The notes beneath the pieces were generated by a model that was not told the origin of the DNA, searched no databases, and was given only the letters and a program-made list of their open reading frames with translations. Of a stretch of DNA of 64,000 nucleotides, positions 1 to 8,055 are shown in pieces. The translations under genes were made by a program, and so were the position numbers. Origin of the DNA: an uncultured Flavobacteriaceae bacterium (GTDB lineage Bacteria > Bacteroidota > Bacteroidia > Flavobacteriales > Flavobacteriaceae); contig CANMFO010000001.1 in the NCBI GenBank assembly GCA_947497245.1, positions 1,612,001-1,676,000 of the forward strand. The letters run 5' to 3'. Within the stretch, counting starts at the first letter, position 1. The number at the start of each line of letters is the position of its first letter.

Positions 1-1
1 C

Positions 2-199
2 GACTGGGATGCCCAGCATTGGCGGTGCTTCCTGGGGGAAAAGGAAATCATCGACTGGCCCCGTCCGGTATTGTTGCGGTTCCTGATGCTCAACCATTGG
101 TACCACCACCGGGGTGAACTGGTCACCTACCTAAGGACCTTGGGCGTACTGATTCCCTCGATCTATGGCCCTTCGGCGGATGAAAACCCGTTTGCTTGA
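2..199 (+). CDS. DinB family protein, C-terminal fragment
   Basis: The window opens inside a gene whose last 65 codons can be read in frame 2, ending in TGA. The fragment contains LNHWYHHRGELVTYLR followed by a GVLIPSIYGPS tail, which matches the last helix and C-terminus of DinB/YfiT-like four-helix-bundle proteins. The second and third histidines of the HxxxHRG-like segment belong to the family's usual His metal site. DinB proteins are metal-dependent thiol transferases or damage-inducible proteins, and the precise function here is unknown. The gene is read towards the cox operon and is cut by the window edge, so start and full length cannot be given. Confidence 0.8.
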   Translation, partial: DWDAQHWRCFLGEKEIIDWPRPVLLRFLMLNHWYHHRGELVTYLRTLGVLIPSIYGPSADENPFA

Positions 200-240
200 C
201 CATGGACCATATCCCTTGGCGTAATTGGTAAGGGTACAAC

Positions 241-281
241 GGCCTGCCCTCCAAACCCACCAAAGTGGTCCGGGGCAGGCC
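241..281. other. Hairpin between dinB and the cox operon end
   Basis: A 9-bp perfect stem pairs GGCCTGCCC (241-249) with GGGCAGGCC (273-281). A second small CCAC/GTGG stem lies in its loop. It is 42 bases downstream of the dinB stop and could terminate that transcript, but it is not followed by a T-run on either strand, so a terminator role is only a guess. Confidence 0.35.
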
Positions 282-316
282 CTCTTCCGATGGCCATAGG
301 GAGAGCTCCTTTTGGA

Positions 317-382
317 GTTGCTTAGTATGTCATAAAAAGTTACTCAGTAAGTCCCCGAGAGTTGCTCAGTAAGTCCCTAGGA
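317..382. repeat. Three direct repeats with a 22-bp period
   Basis: Three units start at 317, 339 and 361, exactly 22 bp apart. The core reads GTTGCTCAGTAAGTCCC in the third copy. The second copy has one mismatch over these 17 bases and the first is more diverged in its second half. A period of 22 is not a multiple of three and no reading frame crosses the block, so it is not a coding repeat. Two helical turns place all three copies on one face of the DNA, as expected for tandem protein-binding sites, but no binding protein is known. Confidence 0.7.
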
Positions 383-441
383 GTGGCCTCTACCCTTTTA
401 TTTGGGCTGCCCACAAAGCCTTCCTGGAAATCGGGGACATC

Positions 442-459
442 ATGGCAATCCATTGCCAT
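442..459 (-). terminator. Short inverted repeat at the end of the cox operon
   Basis: ATGGCAAT and ATTGCCAT face each other across a 2-base gap, 14 bases beyond the stop of the last cox gene. It could fold into a 6-bp stem with a 4-base loop. There is no T-run after it in the direction of transcription, so it is at best a weak or factor-assisted terminator. Confidence 0.3.
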
Positions 460-472
460 TAAAGTATGAACA

Positions 473-1483
473 TCAGCCTTTGATATAGGCCCCCGGCTCT
501 TTCTCAAAGCTCACCTTGCAGCCGTCACAGCAGAAATAGACCTTTTCGCCCCGGTATTCCACCACATGTTTGGGATTGGTCTTGGAGACGGGTACCTGGC
601 AGACCGGGTTGATGTAGTATTCCTCCGCAAACTGGTCTTCCATTGGGGTCGGGGCCTGCGTTTCCGAGGTGTCTGTCCAGGGCTGCTCCGGCCTACTCTC
701 CGTTGCATTGCCGTTCCTAAAATGGTCGATGACCTCGGCCAGGATGCTGATGGCCACCTCACTGGCCAGTTTGGCGTTGATGTCCAAACCTACCGGACTC
801 CGCAATTGGGCGATCCGTTCTTCGCCCAATCCTTCTTGGGTGAGATAGTTTTTGATGTCCCCCGCTTTCTTTTTGCTTGCTACAAAGCCCACGTACGGCA
901 CCGGGGTCTCCAGGGCCTTTTTGACAGAGAGGTCATCGTCTTCCCCTTGGGTGGTGACAATGATGTAAGTGTTGGAGAGGTTCTTAAAACCTGAGAAATC
1001 TACTTGGTCCGATACCGTATGGGCAGTGGGAAACATTTGGGCATCCACGGCATTGGCGAGAACCGTGACCTTAAAATCGGAGGCCACGGCCAGCGATGAC
1101 AGTTTGCGGGCAATGTTGCTCTTGCCCACCACGATGATCTCGGGCTGCGGGACCACAGGTTCGATCAATACTTCCAAGGTACCCTTACTTTGACAGGACA
1201 TAACATATTCTTTATAGTTAGCAGTTTCCCGTGTGCCCCCTTCCGGGGAAATACGGACCCTTCGATAGCGTTTCGACTTAATGACATTAATAGCCTCTTT
1301 GATCACAATGCCACGTACACAGCCACCGCCTACCCAACCGATCAGTTCGCCCGTATCGAGGACGATGGCCTTGTCGCCCACCTTGCCCGAACTGGGGGCG
1401 ATGCGATCGATCACCTGTGCAATGGCGAAATTGGATCCCTTGGCCAAATGTTCCTCTATTTTCAATGCCAGTTCGTTAAACAT
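473..1483 (-). CDS. coxF: XdhC/CoxF family maturation factor with C-terminal YHS domain
   Basis: This 336-residue protein is the last gene of the cox operon. Residues 1-110 form an XdhC_CoxI domain with the conserved GWVGGGCVRG loop (Cys55). Residues 112-255 form the Rossmann-like XdhC C-terminal domain. After a Ser/Glu/Pro-rich linker, residues 291-333 are a YHS/TRASH-type domain with NPVC (Cys295) and YFCCDGC (Cys318, 319, 322) followed by FEKEPGAY. XdhC-family proteins bind molybdenum cofactor and help its sulfuration and insertion into xanthine dehydrogenase-family enzymes; CoxF is the member that goes with CO dehydrogenase. YHS domains bind soft metals, so this copy may also handle copper for the Mo-Cu site, which is inference. 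Its ATG overlaps the end of coxE by 8 bases, suggesting coupled translation. The symbol is by position and family; CoxI is the closest alternative name. Confidence 0.85.
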   Translation of the reverse strand: MFNELALKIEEHLAKGSNFAIAQVIDRIAPSSGKVGDKAIVLDTGELIGWVGGGCVRGIVIKEAINVIKSKRYRRVRISPEGGTRETANYKEYVMSCQSKGTLEVLIEPVVPQPEIIVVGKSNIARKLSSLAVASDFKVTVLANAVDAQMFPTAHTVSDQVDFSGFKNLSNTYIIVTTQGEDDDLSVKKALETPVPYVGFVASKKKAGDIKNYLTQEGLGEERIAQLRSPVGLDINAKLASEVAISILAEVIDHFRNGNATESRPEQPWTDTSETQAPTPMEDQFAEEYYINPVCQVPVSKTNPKHVVEYRGEKVYFCCDGCKVSFEKEPGAYIKG

Positions 1484-2612
1484 CCATTAATACTTTTTCC
1501 AACTTTAATAGACTGTCCAGATTATGGGCCGATTCGAAGGCGTCTAGATGGGGCATCACGTTTACAATGCCCTTCTGGATGGGCCGGTAGCCCTTCATGC
1601 CCTTCAGCGGGTTCAGCCAGACCAGCGTTTTGCACCTTCTGCGAATGGTGCGGACCGCTTCGCGCAATTGGACGACACTGCCCGTTTCCAGGCCATCGCT
1701 CAGAATGACCACAATATGCTTTTGGCTCAGGAACTTGCTCCCGTAGACCGAGAGGAACTCTGTAAGCGATTCCCCGATCTTGGTACCGCTCGACCAGGAA
1801 TGTACCTCTTTCCCGATCTGCTTCAAGATCCGTTGCTCGTTGTTCGCCCTTAGCAAAGGGGTCACATGGGTCAGCTGTGTACTAAAGGTAAAAAACTCCA
1901 AGCTCTTAAAATACTTTTTCAGTACCAGTACATAGCGCAACAGGTAATAGCTATAGGTGTCCATGGAGCCGCTCACGTCCAGGATAAACACCACTTTGCG
2001 CTTTTCCTTCCGCTTTTTTTTATGGGCCAGGTCCAACAGCAGTCCCCCCTTATCAATGCCGTGGCGTACCGTCCTACGGATATCGATGGCGCCCTTGTTG
2101 GCGTTTTCGAGCCTTCTCTTAAAGCGCATGCTCATCTGATGGAACAGCTCCTCGGCCAATTCCTCCAGGCGTTCCCTATCGGTGACCTCGACCTTGGAAA
2201 AGTCCGTCATCCGCAAGCGGATGCTCTCGTTCGCCCCCACGGTCTGTTTGGCCTCTTGTTTTTGCTCTGGTGGCCTGGGTATCTGGAACTGGGCACCCAA
2301 AAAGATGACCGTAGCCGTATCGGGATCTTTTTTGGGTTGTTTGAGGGCCGTTTTCCGTTGTTCGAGCTTATCCTCATAATAGCGGCTCCAAAAACGGTCG
2401 AACATTTCATCGAAACGGTCAAAGTGTTCCTTACGCTTGCAAAAAATGGCCTTTAGGCTGTACTGGAACAGCTTCCTATCCAACAGGTAGCCCCGTTCGG
2501 CTATCTCAAAAGCGTCCCGGGTCTCTTGGGGCCCGAGCACAAACTGCCTTTCCCGACAATAAAAGGTAAAGTCGATCAGGCGCTCTTTGAATGTTTTGTT
2601 TACTTGGACCAC
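1476..2612 (-). CDS. coxE: CoxE-like VWA domain protein, CO dehydrogenase maturation
   Basis: A 378-residue protein of the CoxE/VWA family. The N-terminal 200 residues are charged and helical. The von Willebrand A domain starts with FILDVSGSMDTY, where Asp212, Ser214 and Ser216 form the MIDAS metal site, followed by SSGTKIGESL and VILSDGLETG. In CO-oxidising bacteria CoxE works with the AAA ATPase CoxD, a MoxR-type chaperone pair that remodels the apo-enzyme so that the Mo-S-Cu centre can be completed. The only usable start after the in-frame stop at 2637 is GTG at 2612, 24 bases after coxD. The gene overlaps the next one by 8 bases. Confidence 0.88.
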   Translation of the reverse strand: MVQVNKTFKERLIDFTFYCRERQFVLGPQETRDAFEIAERGYLLDRKLFQYSLKAIFCKRKEHFDRFDEMFDRFWSRYYEDKLEQRKTALKQPKKDPDTATVIFLGAQFQIPRPPEQKQEAKQTVGANESIRLRMTDFSKVEVTDRERLEELAEELFHQMSMRFKRRLENANKGAIDIRRTVRHGIDKGGLLLDLAHKKKRKEKRKVVFILDVSGSMDTYSYYLLRYVLVLKKYFKSLEFFTFSTQLTHVTPLLRANNEQRILKQIGKEVHSWSSGTKIGESLTEFLSVYGSKFLSQKHIVVILSDGLETGSVVQLREAVRTIRRRCKTLVWLNPLKGMKGYRPIQKGIVNVMPHLDAFESAHNLDSLLKLEKVLMDV

Positions 2613-2636
2613 AATGCGATTTTGAAATGAAAGCCA

Positions 2637-3509
2637 TTAGGGTATGGGAACCAAAAACTCCTGTACCTTCTTGTTGCGCACAAACTCGATATCGTCCTTG
2701 TGCTTCAATACACTGCCGATGGTATTGTGCACCAACTCATCGGTAATATGGGCGGCGTTCATCAGCAAGAGCGTTTTGGCCCAATCCAACGATTCCGCGA
2801 TGCCCGGCGGCTTGTGCAGGCTCGACTTGCGCAGGTTGTGGATAAAGGTGACCACCTGGCTTGCCAACTGCTCATCGATATCCGGTAATTTCTTGGCAAT
2901 GATATCGATTTCCTTGGCCTTGGACGGAAAATCTACCCAATGGTAAAGGCAGCGCCTCCGCAGTGCATCGCTCAGTTCGCGGGTGCGGTTCGAGGTCAGG
3001 ACCACCATCGGTTTTGATACCGCCCGGATCGTGCCCAGTTCAGGGATGCTAATCTGGAAATCGGACAACAGCTCCAACAGATAGGCCTCAAATTCCTCAT
3101 CGGCCCGATCGATCTCATCGATCAGGAGCACCACCGGTTTTTCCGCGCTGATCGATTGCAGGAGCGGCCGCTTTAGGACGTAGTCCATGCCAAAGATCTT
3201 ATTCCCCAGGGCCTGTTTGTCCCGTTCCTGTTCAAAGAGCTTGATGTGCAACAACTGTTTTTGGTAGTTCCATTCGTAAATAGTGGTGTTTACGTCGAGC
3301 CCCTCATAACATTGCAAGCGAATCAAATGGGTATGGAGATGTGCCGCCAGGGTCTTGGCCAACACGGTCTTTCCCACCCCTGGGTTTCCTTCCAAAAGCA
3401 GGGGTTTCTCTAAATTTTTCAAGAGAAATACCGAAGTGGCCAGTTCCTCACTGAGGATATAGTCGTGCCCATAAAAATCCTTGATCAGTGCGTCGATTTC
3501 TTTGTTCAA
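2637..3509 (-). CDS. coxD: CoxD, MoxR-family AAA+ ATPase
   Basis: A 290-residue MoxR-type AAA+ ATPase, close to the usual CoxD length. Walker A is GNPGVGKT (41-48), Walker B is LLIDEID (128-134), and a sensor-1 region VVLTSNRTRELSDALRRRC follows with arginine fingers. In Oligotropha, CoxD is the chaperone needed to make the sulfurated, copper-loaded active site. Its position between coxG and coxE, with the VWA partner directly downstream, is the standard MoxR-VWA pairing. It acts in the cytoplasm. The ATG start is well placed, since upstream sequence is a 75-base spacer after coxG. Confidence 0.9.
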   Translation of the reverse strand: MNKEIDALIKDFYGHDYILSEELATSVFLLKNLEKPLLLEGNPGVGKTVLAKTLAAHLHTHLIRLQCYEGLDVNTTIYEWNYQKQLLHIKLFEQERDKQALGNKIFGMDYVLKRPLLQSISAEKPVVLLIDEIDRADEEFEAYLLELLSDFQISIPELGTIRAVSKPMVVLTSNRTRELSDALRRRCLYHWVDFPSKAKEIDIIAKKLPDIDEQLASQVVTFIHNLRKSSLHKPPGIAESLDWAKTLLLMNAAHITDELVHNTIGSVLKHKDDIEFVRNKKVQEFLVPIP

Positions 3510-3584
3510 TAGCCTAGTTTTAATAGTAATATACGAAAGCCACGCCCGGAAGCATCGCTTTTTGACTAAATTTTAAGAAGTGTG

Positions 3585-4055
3585 CTATGCCGCCGCCTCG
3601 GCAGCTTCCAACTTTTTGGAGAAGTTGCTGACGAACTGTTTGAACAATTGGTTGGAGACGGTAGAAATCAACCGCGACCCGAACTGGGCGATCTTGCCAT
3701 TGACCGTAACATCCATAATGGCGTCCAACTTTACCCCACCCCCTTCACGCTCGTTCAGGTCGATGGTCATTTTCATTTCGGCATTTCCCTGGCCCTTGGC
3801 ATCCACACCGTTCCCAGTGAGGATTATTTTTCGCTTGTCGACATCGACCTCATCGTAATAGATATCGGCATCATACTTGACACCCATAGGGCCAAATTTC
3901 ATCCCGACCTTGCCCTTGTAGTGGTTGTCGCCGACCTTTTCGTCAATGGAAACGCCGGGCACGCAATCCATGATCTTTTCGGGATCAATGAGATGTTCCC
4001 AAACCAGTTCGGTGCCCTGAGGGACTTCAAAAGATTTATCCAATGTTGTTTTCAT
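3585..4055 (-). CDS. coxG: CoxG-like SRPBCC protein
   Basis: A 156-residue SRPBCC (START/Bet v1-like) protein with the CoxG hallmarks DPEKIMDCVPGVS near the N-terminus and GNAEMKMTIDL plus NGKIAQFGSRL in the second half. CoxG proteins link CO dehydrogenase to the membrane and quinone pool; the fold has a hydrophobic cavity. Many CoxG proteins carry a C-terminal linker and membrane helix, but this one ends soon after the last amphipathic helix at EAAEAAA, so any membrane contact must come from the domain itself. It sits between coxL and coxD in the operon, 67 bases after coxL. Confidence 0.87.
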   Translation of the reverse strand: MKTTLDKSFEVPQGTELVWEHLIDPEKIMDCVPGVSIDEKVGDNHYKGKVGMKFGPMGVKYDADIYYDEVDVDKRKIILTGNGVDAKGQGNAEMKMTIDLNEREGGGVKLDAIMDVTVNGKIAQFGSRLISTVSNQLFKQFVSNFSKKLEAAEAAA

Positions 4056-4122
4056 ACTATTTTTTATCCGCTACTTCATATTTCGTATTTCTCAGCTCGT
4101 ACTTCCTCCCCAACTCCCTATT

Positions 4123-6480
4123 TTATGTATGTGCCTGTATCGCTTCCCACACTTTTGCAGGGGTGATCGGAATATCCAGATGTTCGATGCCCAAAGGGGA
4201 CAGGGCGTCGATAATGGCATTGGCGATGGCCGGTGGCGCCCCTACGGTCGGGGATTCGGCAACCCCTTTGGCCCCCAACGGATGGTGGGGGGATGGGGTG
4301 ATGGTATGTCCGGTTTCCCAATGGGGCGACTCCACGGCCGTGGGCACCAGATAATCCATCAAGGTGCCGTTCAGCACATTTCCCTCGTCGTCATATTCAA
4401 TGCCCTCGTACATGGCCGGGGCGATTCCTTGGGTGAGTCCGCCGTGTACCTGCCCTTCCACGATCATCGGATTGATGATGTTACCGCAGTCGTCGATGGC
4501 CACAAAACGCTTCACATCAATGGCACCGGTTTCCTGCTCCACCTCGACCACACAGATATACGCCCCATTGGGGAAGGTCAGGTTCGGTGGGTCGTAGTAG
4601 TGGGTGGCCTCAAAACCGGGTTCCATTCCCGGCGGAATGTTCGTATAGGCCGCAAAGGCTACATCCTGGATCGTCTTGGATTTTTCAGGGGCACCCTTTA
4701 CAAAGTATTTGCCCACTTCCCATTCGATATCCTCTTCACTCACTTCCAACAGATGGGCCGCGATCTTCTTGCCCTTGTCCTTCAGTTTCCGGGCCGCGAT
4801 GGCGGCAGCTGCTCCCGCGGTGGGGGTACTCCTACTCGCGTAGGTGCCCAGGCCGTAAGGAGCGGTGTCGGTATCGCCCTCTTCGATCTCAATATCGGTA
4901 TAGGGAATGCCGAGTTCTTCGGCCAAAATCTGTGCATAGGTGGTCTCATGCCCCTGGCCTTGCGATTTGGTCCCGAAACGGGCCATCGCCTTTCCAGTGG
5001 GGTGTACGCGTATCTCGGCACTGTCGAACATGGCGATGCCCAAAATATCAAAGTCCTTCGAGGGTCCGGCACCCACCACCTCCGTAAAGGTGCACAGGCC
5101 AATGCCCATCAATTTTCCCTCCTTGCGTTTTTCGGCCTGTTCCTTCTTATAATCGTCATAACCGACCATATCCATGGCCTTTTTCAGGGTTGCCTCGTAA
5201 TCCCCGCTGTCATAGCTCCACCCCAAGGGAGAATCATAGGGAAATTGTTCTTTTTTGATAAAGTTCTCCAAACGCAGCAGGGCCGGATCTTTATCGATCT
5301 TCGCGGCGAGCTTGTCCACCATCCGTTCGATGGCATGTACTGCTTCAGTGACCCGAAAGGAGCAGCGATAGGCCACGCCCCCTGGAGCCTTGTTGGTGTA
5401 GACCGCATCGAGTTCCGCAAAAGCATGCTCATAGTCGTACGAACCGGTGCAGATGGAAAACATGCCCGTAGGGTATTTTGAGGGATTCGCCGAGGAATCC
5501 GTATAGCCGTGATCGGCCAGGGTGGATACTTTAAATGCCTGGATCTTTCCATCCTTGGTAGCAGCCAGCTCACAATCCATATGATAGTCCCGGGCGAAAC
5601 CGTTGACCAAGTTCTCAGAGCGGTCCTCGATCCACTTCACGGGCTTTCCGATCAGGAAAGAGGCCGCAATCGCCACCACATAGGCGGGATAGACAGGCAC
5701 CTTTCCGCCAAAACCGCCCCCGATATCCGGGGAAATGATCCGTATTTTTTCTTCAGACAGTCCTACATGTCCCGCTACCAGGGCCACTACGGTACGAATG
5801 GCGTGGGGGGCCTGGGTGGTGAGGTAGACCAAAAGCTTTTGGGTATCCTTATCGTAAGACGCCACACAGCCGCAGGTTTCAATGGAAGCCACATGGATTC
5901 GTGGCAGGTAGATACGTTCCTTGACCACCACGTCGGCATTGGCAATGACCGCATCGGTCTTGGCGCGGTCTCCCCGCTCCCAGTGGTATATCTGGTTGTC
6001 CTTTTGGCCTTCCTTGTCCGGGCGCAGCAGGGGCGCGTCTTCGTCCAGGGCCTTATAGGGGTCCACAATGGCCTGCATAGGCTCATAATCGACCTCTACC
6101 GCCTCGGCACCGTCTACGGCGACATAGCGGTCGGTAGCGATTACGGCACACACCTCCTGCGATTGGTGCATCACCGTATCGGTGGGCAGTACCATCTGTG
6201 TATCCGAGAGCAAGGTGGGCATCCAGTGCAGGTTGTACTGGGCCAGGTCCTCTCCCGTAATAACGGCAAGTACCCCTGGAATGGCCAGGGCCTTATCTTT
6301 TTTGATGCTCTTGATCTTTGCATAGGCATATGGACTCCGCACCATTACCATGGTCAGCATGCCCGGCAATTTCACATCATCCACATAATTGCCCTTTCCG
6401 TGCAAAAAGCGGGCATCTTCTTTTCTTTTCACAGAGTGACCCATTCCGCCTACCTCCGCTGATGTTTTACATTTGAACAT
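4123..6480 (-). CDS. coxL: CoxL, form I aerobic CO dehydrogenase large subunit
   Basis: A 785-residue molybdenum hydroxylase large subunit. The active-site loop is VAYRCSFR (369-376) with Cys373, the residue that binds copper in the Mo-S-Cu centre. This is the form I signature (AYXCSFR); form II and xanthine dehydrogenases have other loops such as AYRGAGR. Other cofactor motifs are GGGFGGK (254-260), SQGQGHET in the middle of the C-terminal half, and GAKGVAESP with the likely catalytic Glu742. It oxidises CO to CO2 and passes two electrons to the Fe-S clusters of CoxS and FAD of CoxM. The chain is slightly shorter than the Oligotropha subunit (about 809). It is the third gene of the operon, 19 bases after coxS. 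The long open frame on the opposite strand here is a mirror artefact. Confidence 0.95.
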   Translation of the reverse strand: MFKCKTSAEVGGMGHSVKRKEDARFLHGKGNYVDDVKLPGMLTMVMVRSPYAYAKIKSIKKDKALAIPGVLAVITGEDLAQYNLHWMPTLLSDTQMVLPTDTVMHQSQEVCAVIATDRYVAVDGAEAVEVDYEPMQAIVDPYKALDEDAPLLRPDKEGQKDNQIYHWERGDRAKTDAVIANADVVVKERIYLPRIHVASIETCGCVASYDKDTQKLLVYLTTQAPHAIRTVVALVAGHVGLSEEKIRIISPDIGGGFGGKVPVYPAYVVAIAASFLIGKPVKWIEDRSENLVNGFARDYHMDCELAATKDGKIQAFKVSTLADHGYTDSSANPSKYPTGMFSICTGSYDYEHAFAELDAVYTNKAPGGVAYRCSFRVTEAVHAIERMVDKLAAKIDKDPALLRLENFIKKEQFPYDSPLGWSYDSGDYEATLKKAMDMVGYDDYKKEQAEKRKEGKLMGIGLCTFTEVVGAGPSKDFDILGIAMFDSAEIRVHPTGKAMARFGTKSQGQGHETTYAQILAEELGIPYTDIEIEEGDTDTAPYGLGTYASRSTPTAGAAAAIAARKLKDKGKKIAAHLLEVSEEDIEWEVGKYFVKGAPEKSKTIQDVAFAAYTNIPPGMEPGFEATHYYDPPNLTFPNGAYICVVEVEQETGAIDVKRFVAIDDCGNIINPMIVEGQVHGGLTQGIAPAMYEGIEYDDEGNVLNGTLMDYLVPTAVESPHWETGHTITPSPHHPLGAKGVAESPTVGAPPAIANAIIDALSPLGIEHLDIPITPAKVWEAIQAHT

Positions 6481-6499
6481 AATTTCTTTTTTAAGGAGG

Positions 6500-6985
6500 T
6501 TAAACGGTTTCCGATTGGTTCTGCATTTCCTTGGCCGCCTGCTGAACGGACTTTACAATGTTGTTGTATCCGGTACATCGGCAGAGGTTGCCCGAGATGC
6601 CCCAGCGAATTTCCTCCTCCGACGGGTCGGGATTGTTCTTCAACAGATCAAGAGACCGCATGATCATGCCCGGGGTACAGAATCCACAGTGCAGTCCATG
6701 CTGATCATGGAAAGCCTGCTGCAGGGGGTGATTGGTGCCTTCGGCGGCCACACCCTCTATGGTCGTGATCTCGGCACCATCGGCCCTAACGGCAAGGTAG
6801 GTGCATGATTTGACGGATTTCCCGTCCAGCAGAATGGTACAGGCCCCGCAATTGGAGGTATCGCAACCGATATGGGTTCCGGTAAGGTCCAGGTTCTCCC
6901 GAATGAAATGTACCAAAAGCAAGCGGGAATCCACTTCGGCGGTGACGCTTTCTCCGTTGATCGTAACTGTTATTTCATGTTTCAT
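6500..6985 (-). CDS. coxS: CoxS, CO dehydrogenase iron-sulfur small subunit
   Basis: A 161-residue protein with two [2Fe-2S] sites in the usual order. The plant-ferredoxin-type N-terminal domain has Cys41, Cys46, Cys49 and Cys61 ([10 protein letters not shown] then SC). The helical C-terminal domain has HCGFCTPGM (Cys100, Cys103) and NLCRCTGY (Cys135, Cys137). It carries electrons from the Mo centre in CoxL to FAD in CoxM. It is the second gene of the operon, 9 bases after coxM, giving the order M-S-L seen in classical cox clusters. Confidence 0.95.
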   Translation of the reverse strand: MKHEITVTINGESVTAEVDSRLLLVHFIRENLDLTGTHIGCDTSNCGACTILLDGKSVKSCTYLAVRADGAEITTIEGVAAEGTNHPLQQAFHDQHGLHCGFCTPGMIMRSLDLLKNNPDPSEEEIRWGISGNLCRCTGYNNIVKSVQQAAKEMQNQSETV

Positions 6986-6994
6986 GGTATATTA

Positions 6995-7864
6995 TTATTG
7001 TTGGGCCCTTTCCAGAGCCTTGTTCAACATTCTTTTGGTAATGGTATTGACTATCGATCTTTTATAGGCTTCCGATCCCCTTAGGTCGGAAGAAGGCTCG
7101 CAGTCCTCGCCGGCCATGGTCCCCACTTGCTCGATCAGATCATCGGTTATTTTCTTCCCTCTGAGCAATTCCTCGCCCCTGTCCAGCCGCATGGGTACAG
7201 CGCTGACATTGGTCAGGCCTATCCCTATTTCCCGACAAACCCCGCTATCATCCAACTCTACATGTACAGCGACCCCCGCAGTGGCATAATCCCCAACTTT
7301 GCGTTCTACTTTGTGGTAAGCGCCCCCACTCCCCTTTTTGGTTTTGGGTACTTGGATTTCCACTAGGACATCGGAAGGTTCCAGGGCCGTCATATAGAAC
7401 CCATGGAAAAATTCGTCGATGGGAATGGATTTTTGTCCGTCCGTCCCTTCCGCGATTACCGTGGCCCGCATGGCGAGCATCAGCGCAGGTTGATCGTTCG
7501 CGGCATCGCCATGGGCGATATTCCCACCTATGGTGCCCACGTTCCGTACCGAAGGGTCGGCCGTTAATTTGATGGCATCCGAAAATATGGGGTAGTTTTC
7601 CCGGATCAGGGCGGAATGCTCCATTTCCGTTTGGGTGGTCAAGGCACCGATCTTGAGCAGGTCACCCTCCTCTTTGATATAGGAAAGTCCTTCGATCTTG
7701 CTGATATCGATAATATGTTCCGGAGTGGCGAACCTAAGTTTCATCATGGGGAGCAGACTATGTCCGCCCGACATATACTTGGCTTCTTCCCCATGGGTTT
7801 GCGACAACGCGATCGCATCTTTTACCGAGGTCGCCTTGTGATAGGTAAAATTAGCTGGAATCAT
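6995..7864 (-). CDS. coxM: CoxM, CO dehydrogenase FAD subunit
   Basis: A 289-residue FAD-binding subunit of the CO dehydrogenase/xanthine dehydrogenase medium-subunit family. The two flavin motifs are at the same places as in Oligotropha CoxM: SGGHS (32-36) followed by LLPMMKLR, and TIGGN (111-115). The C-terminal CO_deh_flav_C domain begins near residue 175. It takes electrons from CoxS and hands them to the respiratory chain. It is the first gene of the operon, with a promoter-like sequence 34-64 bases upstream of its ATG. Confidence 0.94.
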   Translation of the reverse strand: MIPANFTYHKATSVKDAIALSQTHGEEAKYMSGGHSLLPMMKLRFATPEHIIDISKIEGLSYIKEEGDLLKIGALTTQTEMEHSALIRENYPIFSDAIKLTADPSVRNVGTIGGNIAHGDAANDQPALMLAMRATVIAEGTDGQKSIPIDEFFHGFYMTALEPSDVLVEIQVPKTKKGSGGAYHKVERKVGDYATAGVAVHVELDDSGVCREIGIGLTNVSAVPMRLDRGEELLRGKKITDDLIEQVGTMAGEDCEPSSDLRGSEAYKRSIVNTITKRMLNKALERAQQ

Positions 7865-7897
7865 AATTTTTTAGGGATTTATTTATGAGATAACCAT

Positions 7898-7928
7898 TAA
7901 ATATATCGTTTTTATTTTGATTTGACAA
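7898..7928 (-). promoter_or_regulatory. Probable promoter of the cox operon
   Basis: On the minus strand TTG (7928-7926) and TATATTTA (7905-7898) are separated by 20 bases, close to the Bacteroidota sigma consensus TTG-N17-23-TAnnTTTG with one mismatch at the last base. Transcription would start about 25 bases before the coxM ATG. The region is AT-rich compared with the flanking genes. Confidence 0.5.
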
Positions 7929-8055
7929 TTAGACTTCATTTTGTTTAACGTTTTAACAATCCTAGTTTTACAGTATTTGCTTTCGCTGGCCGTATCGGTT
8001 GCATCCCTTACATTTTTGATATATTCCGTACCTTTAACAAGATTGTAATTTCCTT

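Noticed and set aside
4129-5481. Long open frame of 450 codons on the plus strand
   Set aside because: It is antisense to coxL, which has all catalytic motifs. The frame arises from codon bias in the true gene and shows no domain or signal.
4123-6480. Reading coxL as xanthine dehydrogenase or form II enzyme
   Set aside because: The AYRCSFR loop with the copper-binding cysteine and the coxG-D-E-F genes behind it fit form I CO dehydrogenase better.
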